Positions 43,801-51,315 of a DNA stretch of 61,315 nt are shown here, piece after piece; position 1 is the stretch's first letter; every line of letters begins with the position of its first letter. The notes under the pieces were generated by a model, which saw only the letters and a program-made list of their open reading frames with translations, did no database searches and was not told the DNA's origin. The stretch comes from JAAFIP01 sp043721235. GTDB taxonomy: Bacteria; Pseudomonadota; Gammaproteobacteria; Burkholderiales; Burkholderiaceae_C. Made by a program: the position numbers and the translations under genes. Where the stretch lies: contig JAYSRE010000212.1 of the NCBI GenBank assembly GCA_043721235.1, forward strand, positions 1 through 61,315. The letters run 5' to 3'.

Positions 43801-44348
43801 TAAGCGAAGCCGTAAGCGCCCTCAAAGCGGGCAAAGAACCCGATTTGCTTAGCCCCCTGCATGTCACTACCGAGATTAACCTGCACGCCCCAGCCCTGCT
43901 GCCCAGCGACTACTGCGGCGATGTGCACCTGCGCCTGTCGTTTTATAAAAAGCTAGCCACCGCCAAGACCACCGACCAGATTGACCATTTGCTAGAAGAA
44001 ATAGTGGACCGTTTTGGCAAGCTGCCCACGCAAGCCCAAACGCTAATTGACGTACACCGCTTGCGCGTTATAGCCAAACCCTATGGTGTGGTCAAAGTAG
44101 ACGCTGCCCCCGGCGTGATCACCATCAACTTTCAAAAAGATCCGCCCATAGACAGCCTGGCTATCATCCATTTGATTCAAAAGAACAAGCACATCAAGCT
44201 GGCAGGCAACGACAAACTGCGCATTGAGCGGGAACTGCCCGAAACCAAAGCACGGGCGCAAATGGTGCGGGATGTGCTCAGGAGTTTGGGTACGCCCCAA
44301 AGTGCGGCGGTTTCGCAACGGCCCCAACCAAGCAGTGCGCATGCCTAA
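40809..44348 (+). CDS. mfd: Transcription-repair coupling factor Mfd
   Basis: DNA translocase that removes stalled RNA polymerase and recruits UvrA. About 1179 residues: UvrB-like N-terminal region (PDWETLPYDTFSPHQD), an RNA-polymerase-interaction domain (about 490-560, VGDPVVHSQHGIGRYKG), then RecG-like helicase motifs GDVGFGKTEVALRAAF, LLIVDEEHRFG, LTATPIPRTMGM, TIIETGIDVP and GRVGRSHHQAYAY. Start choice is uncertain: GTG at 40809 gives the usual HYPKLSPGKR beginning, while in-frame GTG at 40794 and TTG at 40776 add up to 11 residues. None has a good Shine-Dalgarno sequence. Divergent from ispD. Confidence 0.95.
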   Translation: MHYPKLSPGKRPTLPRPIQCADALLLAEFASNEKAAGRMTAIVTADASDAQRLQDELAFFAPTLQTVMFPDWETLPYDTFSPHQDLISERLATLWRIHSHGGQRSPKDAADVVLIPATTALYRLAPPSFLAGTTFHFKVKQKLDEAKLKAQLTLAGYNHVTQVVSPGEYAVRGGLIDLFPMGSLVPYRVDLFDDEVDSIRTFDPDSQRSLYPVPEVRLLPGREFPMDDAARAKFRNRWRELLEGDPTKSRIYKDIGNGVATAGIEYYLPLFFDQTATVFDYLSEKTTVVLHGDIEPAFAHFWQDTKERYRLVQGDPDRPALPPEALFLSIEQFYTTANAFCQLALRSAKTQEGADNHTDFAEFEALPALASQRGVEEPLSLLKSHLVGSRNRVLIIAESDGRRESLLDFLRASHVVPVAFDSLAEFQASTEKLGIATAALSAGFVWTEGGIDFITETELFATSAGSGRRRRKQEQVSDVESLIKDLSELKVGDPVVHSQHGIGRYKGLMNMDVGQKMPDGTAALQEFLLLEYAGDAKLYVPVSQLHLISRYTGVSADEAPLHRLGSGQWEKAKRRAAEQVRDSAAELLNIYARRAARQGHAFRYSPNDYETFANDFGFEETADQRAAIHAVIQDMISPQPMDRLVCGDVGFGKTEVALRAAFIAVTGGKQVAILAPTTLLAEQHYATLTDRFSKWPVKIMEMSRFRSGKEIAAAIKGLADGSVDIVVGTHKLLSASVKYKDLGLLIVDEEHRFGVRHKEAMKALRAEVDILTLTATPIPRTMGMALEGLRDLSVIATAPQRRLAIKTFVRTEGTGVIREAVLRELKRGGQVYFLHNEVETIENRRQKLQEILPEARIAVAHGQMPERQLEKVMKDFVAQRYNLLLCSTIIETGIDVPTANTIVMARADKFGLAQLHQLRGRVGRSHHQAYAYLMVPDIEVLTKHATQRLEAIQQMEELGSGFYLAMHDLEIRGAGEVLGENQSGNMLEVGFQLYNEMLSEAVSALKAGKEPDLLSPLHVTTEINLHAPALLPSDYCGDVHLRLSFYKKLATAKTTDQIDHLLEEIVDRFGKLPTQAQTLIDVHRLRVIAKPYGVVKVDAAPGVITINFQKDPPIDSLAIIHLIQKNKHIKLAGNDKLRIERELPETKARAQMVRDVLRSLGTPQSAAVSQRPQPSSAHA

Positions 44349-44390
44349 AGCATGTGTGCTGCCCGGAGCTCAGCTGGTACGACTGATCTA

Positions 44391-44450
44391 CTACTAATTC
44401 AATAGCTGCTTATGCAGCATTTCCTTGGGCGATAGGCCTGTTTTCCTTAA
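44391..44450 (-). repeat. Dispersed palindromic repeat, copy 14
   Basis: CTAATTCAATAGCTGCTTAT then GCAGCATTTCCTTGGGCGAT then AGGCCTG. Near consensus, palindrome intact. It lies between mfd and the DUF427 gene. Confidence 0.9.
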
Positions 44451-44473
44451 AATCTAAAAAAATTAACCACCCC

Positions 44474-45061
44474 ATGAACACAAACAACTGGTTAGATGCA
44501 GCACGCAATCACTGGCAGTGGCGCGGTCAGGCGCGGCCTAGTTTTGCTGTTGCGCCGCAGCCGGGCCAAGTCTCGGTGTGGGACTATCCGCGCCCGCCGC
44601 TGGTGGTGATGGACCGCCGCGAGGTAATTATTTGCTGGGGCGGGAACGAGATTGCACGGTCAAAGCGCTGCATATTGGTGCAGGAAACCGCGCATCCACC
44701 CAGCTTTTACATTCCTTGGGCCGACGTAGCTGCGCAGTGGCTGCAGCCCGGCGAAGCTGGGTCGTTTTGCGAATGGAAAGGCCCGGCGCAGTACTGGAGC
44801 CTGCACGACCCTGCCAATGTGCATGGCACGGGCCACCACACCCCCCCAAACTCAAGTTTGCCCAACGTGGCCTGGAGCTACCCCAAGCCGCTGGCGGGTG
44901 CCCAAGCGCTGGCCCATTGTGTGGCTTTTTACCCGGCGAAGCTGCAATGCACCGTGGCAGGCGCTGCCGTGCTGGCGCAACCAGGGGGTTTTTACGGTGG
45001 CTGGATCACACCAGAGCTGGTGGGGCCATTCAAAGGCGCACCCGGAAGTAGCGGATGGTAA
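44474..45061 (+). CDS. DUF427 domain-containing protein
   Basis: A 195-residue protein with the DUF427 (NTP_transf_9) beta-barrel fold, seen in NEIARSKRCILVQETAHPPS and the following FYIPWADV, and again in the C-terminal AKLQCTVAGAAVLAQPGGFYGGW. No catalytic motif is evident and the function is unknown. It stands alone between mfd and the osmolyte importer, with a dispersed repeat in front. Confidence 0.85.
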   Translation: MNTNNWLDAARNHWQWRGQARPSFAVAPQPGQVSVWDYPRPPLVVMDRREVIICWGGNEIARSKRCILVQETAHPPSFYIPWADVAAQWLQPGEAGSFCEWKGPAQYWSLHDPANVHGTGHHTPPNSSLPNVAWSYPKPLAGAQALAHCVAFYPAKLQCTVAGAAVLAQPGGFYGGWITPELVGPFKGAPGSSGW

Positions 45062-45214
45062 AAATGGTTACCAAAACCCTGCGCACAGCGCAGCTGCGTT
45101 GGCTTGGGCATAATTCTTAAATTCAATAACTGCCTGTAAATTTGCTTTCTAGCATTTGTATTTTTTAGTTACAGATTACCCAAAACACTATTTTTTTAAC
45201 GAAAAACCACCAGC

Positions 45215-46135
45215 ATGAAATTTACCCAACGAACCACCGCCATTTTTTTAGCCACCGCTTTGTGTGCAGCCAGCGCCATAGCCCAAACAGCCCCCGTGCG
45301 TGTAAGCTCCAAAATCGACACCGAAGGCAAACTGCTGGGCAATGTGATAGCGCTGGCGCTAGAGGCTGGCGGCATTAAAACTGAAAACAAATCCGCTCTT
45401 GGCAACACCAAGGTACTGCGCGGGGCCATTACCGCTGGCGAGATAGACATTTACCCTGAATACACCGGCAACGGTGCATTCATATTTGGCGAAGAAACCA
45501 ACCCTGCCTGGAAGAACGCCAAAGCGGGCTATGAGCGGGTAAAAGCACTGGACTTTGAGAAAAACCGCATTGTGTGGCTCGAGCCTGCCCCTGCCAACAA
45601 CACCTGGGCGATTGCACTGCGCAAAGATGTGGCTACGGCCAACAAGCTGAAAACACTTGACGACATGGGCAAGTGGATTGGCGGTGGCGGGCAGTTCAAG
45701 TTGGCTGCATCAGCTGAGTTTGTTGAGCGTTCAGACGCGCTGCCGGCCTTTCAAACGGCCTATGGCTTCAAGCTCAAACCAGAACAAGTGCTCACGCTGG
45801 CCGGCGGCGACACGGCCACCACCATCAAAGCAGCCGCCGAAAAAACATCGGGCGTGAACGCAGCCATGGCTTACGGCACTGACGGCCCCGTGGCGGCGCT
45901 GGGCTTGGTCATCATGGACGACCCAAAAGGCGTACAACCGATTTACGCCCCAGCGCCCACCATTCGCGCTGAAGTGCTAGAAAAGAACCCCAAAATTAAA
46001 GACATTTTGGCGCCGGTTTTCAAGGCGCTGGACGGCGCAACATTGCAAGCGCTGAATGCCAAAATTCAAATCGAAGGCCAAGACGCTAAAAAAGTCGCCG
46101 GTGACTTTTTAAAATCTAAAGGCTTGGTGAAGTAA
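45215..46135 (+). CDS. osmF: Glycine betaine/osmolyte ABC transporter substrate-binding protein (OsmF/YehZ-like)
   Basis: Periplasmic binding protein of 306 residues with a signal peptide (MKFTQRTTAIFLATALCAAS start, cleavage near AIAQ). The mature part matches the OpuAC/ProX-like family: VSSKIDTEGKLLGN, GEIDIYPEYTGNGAF and a GAMAYGTDG-like hinge (NAAMAYGTDG). The gene order binding protein, permease, ATPase, permease is the same as osmF-yehY-yehX-yehW of E. coli, a low-affinity betaine system. The ligand is inferred. Confidence 0.88.
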   Translation: MKFTQRTTAIFLATALCAASAIAQTAPVRVSSKIDTEGKLLGNVIALALEAGGIKTENKSALGNTKVLRGAITAGEIDIYPEYTGNGAFIFGEETNPAWKNAKAGYERVKALDFEKNRIVWLEPAPANNTWAIALRKDVATANKLKTLDDMGKWIGGGGQFKLAASAEFVERSDALPAFQTAYGFKLKPEQVLTLAGGDTATTIKAAAEKTSGVNAAMAYGTDGPVAALGLVIMDDPKGVQPIYAPAPTIRAEVLEKNPKIKDILAPVFKALDGATLQALNAKIQIEGQDAKKVAGDFLKSKGLVK

Positions 46136-46186
46136 CTGGCAGGCGCACCACCGCTGCGGCGGCTGGCATTCGCTCGTTATTAATTG

Positions 46187-47368
46187 ATGTTTAAACCCAA
46201 CCCTGTGGCTGCCGCACTGCTAGCGGCTGGCGCTGCAGGGGCTGCATGGTTGCCCTTCTTGCGCGCTGCGCCTAACCGCATGCTCTCAGGTGAACCCGTT
46301 TTTTTGTGGGATACCTTGCAAGGGCCCTGGCTAGCCTTGGCGCTTGTGCTGCTGTTGTGCTTACTGTGCTGCGCGGTGCAGCCCGCACACCTTGTCAAAG
46401 TAAGCAGAACTGCAACCGCCCTGCTGTGCTTGCAAGCCGGTACCACGTGTGTAATGGCAGTGCTGCTGCTGGCACTGGCAGGCCAGCAAGCCAGCCACAT
46501 TGCCCTTGCGCAGTCGGCCTACGCCCGCACGTCTTTGGGCTCTGGCTTTTGGCTGCTGCTGGTGGTGTTTTGGCTAATGGCAGCAGATGCCTTGCAGCGC
46601 CTGCAGGCTAGTTTGGCACTGCGCACGGCAGCTATGGTGTTAGTTGCGTTGCCCCTAGGGTTGCTGTTGGCCTCCGGCAGTTGCAGCGAGCTGTCGATTT
46701 TGAAAGAATATGCCAACCGAGCAGATGTGTTTGCCGCCGCCGTGTTGCGCCACGGCCTGCTGGTGCTGCTGGCACTGGTGCCCACGTTGCTGCTGGGCGT
46801 GCCACTGGGCTGGTGGGCTTATAAAAACCACGCTGCAGGCCGGGTGCTTTTTCCGCTGCTTAATGTGATTCAAACCATTCCGTCGATTGCGCTTTTTGGT
46901 TTGCTGATGGCCCCGCTGGCCCTGCTGGCCAGCGCCTACCCCGCTCTAGCACGCGCCGGCATCAGCGGCGTAGGTATTGCGCCCGGCGTGATTGCACTGG
47001 TGCTGTACAGCCTGCTGCCGGTGGTGCGCGGCACCCTGGCGGGGCTAGAGCAAGTGCCGTCAAGTGTGGTCAGCGCAGCACGCGGCATGGGCATGTCCGC
47101 AACCCAAATTTTCAGGCATGCTGAATTTCCGCTGGCCTTGCCAGTGCTGCTGGCCGGTGTGCGCACGGCCACGGTGGCCGCAGTAGGGCTGGCCTCGGTA
47201 ACGGCGCTGATTGGCGCGGGCGGCTTGGGTGCAATTATGTTTGAGGGTTTGTTTAGCAGCGCGCAAGATTTGGTGTTGCTGGGGGTGGTGCCCATCGTCG
47301 GCCTGGCCGTGCTGGTAGATGCGGCTTTTAAGCTGCTGATTGCCTTGACCCAAGGGCACCAGCCATGA
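46187..47368 (+). CDS. ABC transporter permease (YehY-like)
   Basis: Inner-membrane permease of 393 residues. An N-terminal block of four to five helices (about 5-160) precedes the BPD_transp_1 permease domain (about 185-385), with the EAA-like loop SAARGMGMSATQIF and the VGLASVTALIGAGGLG segment. The ATG at 46187 is preferred over a TTG one codon earlier. Its stop overlaps the ATPase start (ATGA). The extra N-terminal helices are a hallmark of YehY against its smaller partner YehW. Confidence 0.87.
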   Translation: MFKPNPVAAALLAAGAAGAAWLPFLRAAPNRMLSGEPVFLWDTLQGPWLALALVLLLCLLCCAVQPAHLVKVSRTATALLCLQAGTTCVMAVLLLALAGQQASHIALAQSAYARTSLGSGFWLLLVVFWLMAADALQRLQASLALRTAAMVLVALPLGLLLASGSCSELSILKEYANRADVFAAAVLRHGLLVLLALVPTLLLGVPLGWWAYKNHAAGRVLFPLLNVIQTIPSIALFGLLMAPLALLASAYPALARAGISGVGIAPGVIALVLYSLLPVVRGTLAGLEQVPSSVVSAARGMGMSATQIFRHAEFPLALPVLLAGVRTATVAAVGLASVTALIGAGGLGAIMFEGLFSSAQDLVLLGVVPIVGLAVLVDAAFKLLIALTQGHQP

Positions 47369-48324
47369 TTGACTTTATCAACATCGGCAAGTCTTACGCT
47401 GGAGTGCGCGCCATAGATGGGCTGAACCTGCGGATTGAACGCGGTGAATTTGTGGTGGTGATTGGCCCGTCGGGCTCGGGCAAATCTACCTTGCTCAAAA
47501 TGATCAACCGTATGGAAGACCATGACGCTGGCAAAATTTTGCTGGGCGGCGAAGAGATCTACAAGTTCAAGGTGCGCGAACTGCGCTTGCGCATGGGCTA
47601 CGCTATTCAGTCGGTAGGCCTGTTTCCACACTGGACGGTGGAGCGCAACATTGCCACCGTGCCGCACATGCTGGGCTGGAGCAACAGCAAAACCCAGCTG
47701 CGCGTAACCGAGCTGCTAGAGCTGTTCCAGCTGGAGCCTGCCCTGTACCGCAGCCGCTACCCGCACCAGCTGTCGGGCGGGCAGCAGCAGCGCGTAGGCG
47801 TGGCGCGTGCGCTGGCCGCCGACCCCGATGTGCTGCTGATGGACGAACCCTTTGGCGCGCTCGATCCCGCCACCCGCGCGGCCCTGCAGCTAGAGATGAA
47901 ACGGGTACACCTGGTATCGGGCAAAACCATCGTACTGGTCACGCACGACATGGACGAAGCCCTGCTGCTGGCCACCAAAATTGTGCTGCTAGACCAAGGC
48001 CGCATTGTGCAGGTGGGCACACCCCTGGATGTGCTGGCCAACCCAGCCAACGATTTTGTGATGGACTTTGTGGGCCGTAGCGACTTTGGCATCAAGCTGC
48101 TTTCACTGCAGCTGGCCCAAGACATTGCACGCATTGAGCCGCCCTGCACCGCCCCCAGCGTGCCGTCGCGCACCACACTGCGCGAGCTGGTGTCGTTTTT
48201 AACCATGCACCAGGTCTCTGCCGTGAACTTGTCAGGCCCATCAGGCCAGCACGCAGGCGTGGTGCACGCGGCAGATATTTTTAGCCACAGGCAGCAGGCC
48301 CAGCACCGCAAAGGCAGCGAATGA
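47365..48324 (+). CDS. ABC transporter ATP-binding protein (YehX-like)
   Basis: Cytoplasmic ATPase of 319 residues that powers osmolyte uptake. Walker A GPSGSGKST, Q-loop IQSVGLFPHWTV, signature LSGGQQQR, Walker B VLLMDEPFGALD and the switch His in VTHDMDEA are all intact. About 75 C-terminal residues beyond the ATPase fold may be a regulatory extension. Four-base overlaps with both permease genes indicate tight coupling. Confidence 0.93.
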   Translation: MIDFINIGKSYAGVRAIDGLNLRIERGEFVVVIGPSGSGKSTLLKMINRMEDHDAGKILLGGEEIYKFKVRELRLRMGYAIQSVGLFPHWTVERNIATVPHMLGWSNSKTQLRVTELLELFQLEPALYRSRYPHQLSGGQQQRVGVARALAADPDVLLMDEPFGALDPATRAALQLEMKRVHLVSGKTIVLVTHDMDEALLLATKIVLLDQGRIVQVGTPLDVLANPANDFVMDFVGRSDFGIKLLSLQLAQDIARIEPPCTAPSVPSRTTLRELVSFLTMHQVSAVNLSGPSGQHAGVVHAADIFSHRQQAQHRKGSE

Positions 48325-49079
48325 AGCCCCTGGAACACCGCCCCCTGAGCCTTTTTGGCAGGTTGAGCCCCTTGCTGTGGGCGAGCGCCACACTCATTGC
48401 GCTGGTGGTACTGCTGCCGTGGTCTAAGCCGCTGTTTGCGGCCCTCTTCCCAGCACTGGAGCGCCCTGTGTACACCCAGGAGCCGTTTGCCCAGCTGCTG
48501 TGGCAGCACTGCGTGCTGGTGGGCGTGTCTAGCGCGGTATCGGTTCTGCTGGGCACGGCAGCGGGTATTTTCGTCTCCAAGCCCATCGGCCACCAGTTTG
48601 CCTCGGCCCTGCAGGCGCTGGTTTCCATGGGCCAAACCTTTCCACCGGTAGCTGTGCTTGCCGTCGCTGTGCCGGTGCTAGGGTTTGGCGAGCTGCCCGC
48701 GCTGATTGCACTGGCGGTGTACGGCCTGCTGCCGGTGGTGCAAGCCACTACAGCGGGCTTGCAGTCGGTACCCAGCGCCGCACAGCAAGCAGCCCAAGGC
48801 ATGGGCATGTCACGTTGGACCTGTTTTACCCAAGTCGAGGCACCGCTGGCACTGCCCGTGTGGCTGGCAGGTGTGCGCACCTCGGTGGTTATTAACATCG
48901 GCACTGCAGCCATCGCCTCCACCGTAGGCGCCAAAACCCTGGGTTCACCCATCATCGTCGGCCTGAGCGGTTTTAACACCGCCTACGTACTGCAAGGTGC
49001 ATTGCTGGTAGGCCTGCTGGCACTGGTGGTAGACATGGCGTTTGAACGGCTTGCACAGTGGGCTAACTGGCAACGATAA
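48321..49079 (+). CDS. ABC transporter permease (YehW-like)
   Basis: Inner-membrane permease of 252 residues with about six helices and the EAA-like loop AAQGMGMSRWTCF followed by GTAAIASTVGAKTLG. It pairs with the YehY-like permease. It overlaps the ATPase stop by four bases and is the last gene of the importer operon; a dispersed repeat follows. Confidence 0.9.
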   Translation: MKPLEHRPLSLFGRLSPLLWASATLIALVVLLPWSKPLFAALFPALERPVYTQEPFAQLLWQHCVLVGVSSAVSVLLGTAAGIFVSKPIGHQFASALQALVSMGQTFPPVAVLAVAVPVLGFGELPALIALAVYGLLPVVQATTAGLQSVPSAAQQAAQGMGMSRWTCFTQVEAPLALPVWLAGVRTSVVINIGTAAIASTVGAKTLGSPIIVGLSGFNTAYVLQGALLVGLLALVVDMAFERLAQWANWQR

Positions 49080-49087
49080 ACCCATAT

Positions 49088-49140
49088 TACTATTAAATTA
49101 ATAGCTAACTGTTCAGCATTTCCTTAGGCGAGAGTGCTAA
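49088..49140 (-). repeat. Dispersed palindromic repeat, copy 15
   Basis: TACTATTAAATTAATAGC then TAACTGTTCAGCATTTCC then TTAGGCGAGAG. The inner palindrome is degraded in the same way as in the murI copy (GTTCAGC). It lies after the osmolyte importer. Confidence 0.8.
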
Positions 49141-49174
49141 ACTAAGAGTACAAAACAACCTGAGCTCCTTCTGT

Positions 49175-49916
49175 ATGTACAGCCCAATCCAAGATGGCAT
49201 AGACAAGACAGCGCACTCTGTGCGGTACACCGAGGCGAAGCCGCCCAGTGGGTTGGCTGGGTTTGTACACTGCTTTTGGGAACTTAAAACAGACACCCCG
49301 CTACCTGATGATTTTTGTCTACATGCTGTGCCCGATGCTTGCGTAAATATTTTATTCAACCAAATTGACACAAAAATAGCTGGCGTTACTGCACTGCACA
49401 CCACTTTTACAGTGCTCAATCTGGGCAAGGCGTTTCACTATGTTGGCATTGAGTTTTTCCCCGGTGTGTGGCAAGGCAATCGGGATGAGATTGCCAATAG
49501 CTTTGTAGGCACGCCCTACCTGGGCAGTTTGCCACTAGTTGAAGTAAGCAACGAGCTTGCCACACAAAACTTTGCGGCCAAACGGCCAGTTTTGTCAAAG
49601 CTGGTAGAGCGGCTTATCGAGCAGAAGTGGGTTGTGGCTAATGTTGTCACTGCAAAAATAATGTCACATATCGGTGCCATTCACACCGTAACTGACATGG
49701 CTAACATTACCCACATGTCGGCGCGCCAGCTGCAAACGCACCCTCAAGCTGGCAACCGGATTTTCTCCACACGATTTTCTCAAAATATTGCGTCTACAAC
49801 ACTCGTTCAGCGAACACTATCTGGCGCATTACGCCGACCAGTCGCACTTTATCCACTCGTTTCAAAAAATCACGGGCTACACCCCCGCACGGTATGCCAG
49901 TAAATTTGATGTCTGA
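49175..49916 (+). pseudogene. AraC family regulator, frameshifted near the C-terminus
   Basis: The first 187 codons read as an AraC-family protein with a DUF6597-like N-terminal domain (PPSGLAGFVHCFWEL) and the start of the helix-turn-helix (ITHMSARQLQ). After the AAA run at 49734-49736 the frame gives nonsense to 49903. Reading one base less there restores the second helix-turn-helix in the other frame: TLKLATGFSPHDFLKILRL, then YADQSHFIHSFQKITGY and TPARYASKFDV, ending at TGA 49914-49916. A one-base insertion, real or a sequencing error, best explains this. A VOC protein gene follows 87 bases on. Confidence 0.88.
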
Positions 49917-50003
49917 TTTATACAATACACAGTGCATACCCTTGGCTAGACTCGGCGAAGGTTAACAAGCTTGTTAACCCCCACCGAAACTAAGGAGCAC
50001 TAC

Positions 50004-50384
50004 ATGGCGAAAACAAATGCAATTGGATGGTTTGACATCTATGTCAATGATATGCAACGCGCAGTCTCATTTTATGAAAGCATATTAAAACAAAAACTTG
50101 AAAAAATTGGAGACCCTACAGGTGAGACACAGATGGTGAGTTTCCCTGCAGATATGGCAGCCTACGGCGCATCGGGTGCCTTGGTAAAGTCAGCGCATTC
50201 TCGCCCTGGTATTGGAAGTACCATGCTGTATTTCAGCATGGAAGACTGCTCAACAGAAGAATCGCGGGTGGTCGCCGCGGGAGGCGGCATAGTCAGGCCA
50301 AAATTCTCCATTGGAGAGTTCGGCTGGGTGACACTGTGCACCGACACTGAGGGCAATATGTTTGGCCTGAACTCAATAAGATAG
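50004..50384 (+). CDS. VOC (glyoxalase/bleomycin-resistance-like) family protein
   Basis: A 126-residue metalloenzyme-fold protein with two beta-alpha-beta-beta-beta modules. It starts NAIGWFDIYVNDMQRAVSFYE and ends EFGWVTLCTDTEGNMFGL, the usual VOC signatures. The ATG at 50004 has AAGGAG at ideal spacing; an upstream in-frame start is less likely. It follows the frameshifted AraC-type gene and may have been its target. The substrate is unknown. Confidence 0.9.
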   Translation: MAKTNAIGWFDIYVNDMQRAVSFYESILKQKLEKIGDPTGETQMVSFPADMAAYGASGALVKSAHSRPGIGSTMLYFSMEDCSTEESRVVAAGGGIVRPKFSIGEFGWVTLCTDTEGNMFGLNSIR

Positions 50385-50393
50385 GCCTAAGCC

Positions 50394-50773
50394 TTAATGT
50401 TGCAATAAATTCTTGAAAGCCACGTCCAGTGTCGGCACATCAGACGTGGCTGTATCCGAGCGGCTCTGCTGAATACGAAAGGCTTGCGGGCGATAAATCT
50501 CTAACGCAGCTAAAAGGTAATCGGTCAAAGCGCAGGATTCATCACAATTGAAAAACACTGTTAGCCTGTCAGAAATTAAACTGCGTAAAGACTTGCTTTG
50601 GAGTCTGCAAGTTTTCGACTAGGTAGCTTGAATGCCCAAAACAGTATAAGCACAAAAATTAGCAGAAGCAGGATATCAAAATCAATGACCGGCCAATTGG
50701 CATAAACGTTGTGGCGAAAATCTTGAGTCGTGCTGTACTTATAAAACTCGGCGAGCAGGTCACTTTGTGTCAT
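50394..50773 (-). pseudogene. Probable frameshifted small membrane-protein gene
   Basis: A 65-codon frame starts at ATG 50773 with one clear membrane helix (DFDILLLLIFVLILFWAF) and stops at 50576. Near its end (about 50590-50600) a second frame opens and runs without stop to TAA at 50394: RSLISDRLTVFFNCDESCA, then LTDYLLAALEIYRPQAFRIQ. A join near SKASL would give about 125 residues with a membrane anchor and a soluble tail. I do not recognise the family, and the join is inference. Confidence 0.42.
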
Positions 50774-51315
50774 TATTTGGCTCGGTTTTCGCGCAATCTA
50801 ATATTAGTTTGAACCAAGCACTGGACTTGGCCTGTCAAAGCTATTGAGGCAGTCGCAGTCGTAGGACTTGAATACGAATTTCCTCACTCCCCGCTTGACT
50901 GTCAACGAGCAATAAATTTTGCAGGCAGTTGGATGGTGTTGAATTAATTTAGACGATGGAAATTTCAATTAAAAAACCGCTGCATCGCCAAATTTACCGT
51001 TATAGAAGAGTGTGATTTTTATCTTGAAGCAAGGAGCGCAATTGTCATTGTTGAAAGTCTGCAACCAAGCAAAAGCGGTTGCAGTATCTAGCAAATTCAG
51101 CAACTGATAGCCAACATTTATGCGGTTGAAAACCTAACAATCATTGTCCGTTAGTTAGATGTCCTTTCTTCAAAGCGGATTTCGCTTTATGGTTCGCAGT
51201 TGAATTGGGAGTTTTTGCATCGCAGAAGTCCCACCCTCTAAGCCCCGCTACTATGGAGATGAAATTAATCGCCAATGAGCCCACCGGGATGAGCCAATCG
51301 GCTTTGCTCACTTGT
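50774..51315. other. AT-richer intergenic stretch
   Basis: No supported gene. It includes a weak match to the guaA-end att repeat at 50884-50906. An open frame at its right end (51141-51410, minus) overlaps the MFS gene and lacks family features. A CTAAC...GTTAG inverted pair with surrounding T/A-rich sequence lies near 51135-51155. Confidence 0.45.
50884..50906. repeat. Possible degenerate guaA-end att repeat
   Basis: TCACTCCCCGCTTGACTGTC followed by AAC resembles the guaA-end repeat (TCACTCCCACTCGATTGT then CAAC at 55495) with one extra base and several changes; the following CGAGC-A-AAA also echoes the copy at 55495. It is weak on its own. Confidence 0.3.

Noticed and set aside
45115..45165. 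Possible decayed dispersed repeat before osmF (TTCAATAACTGCC ... AGCATTTG)
   Set aside because: Only scattered short matches; the central palindrome and CCTTGG block are absent.
51130..51180. Possible integron attC site (CCTAAC...GTTAGAT)
   Set aside because: The CTAAC and GTTAG boxes are only about 13 bases apart, too short for attC, and no matching cassette array or integron integrase is present.
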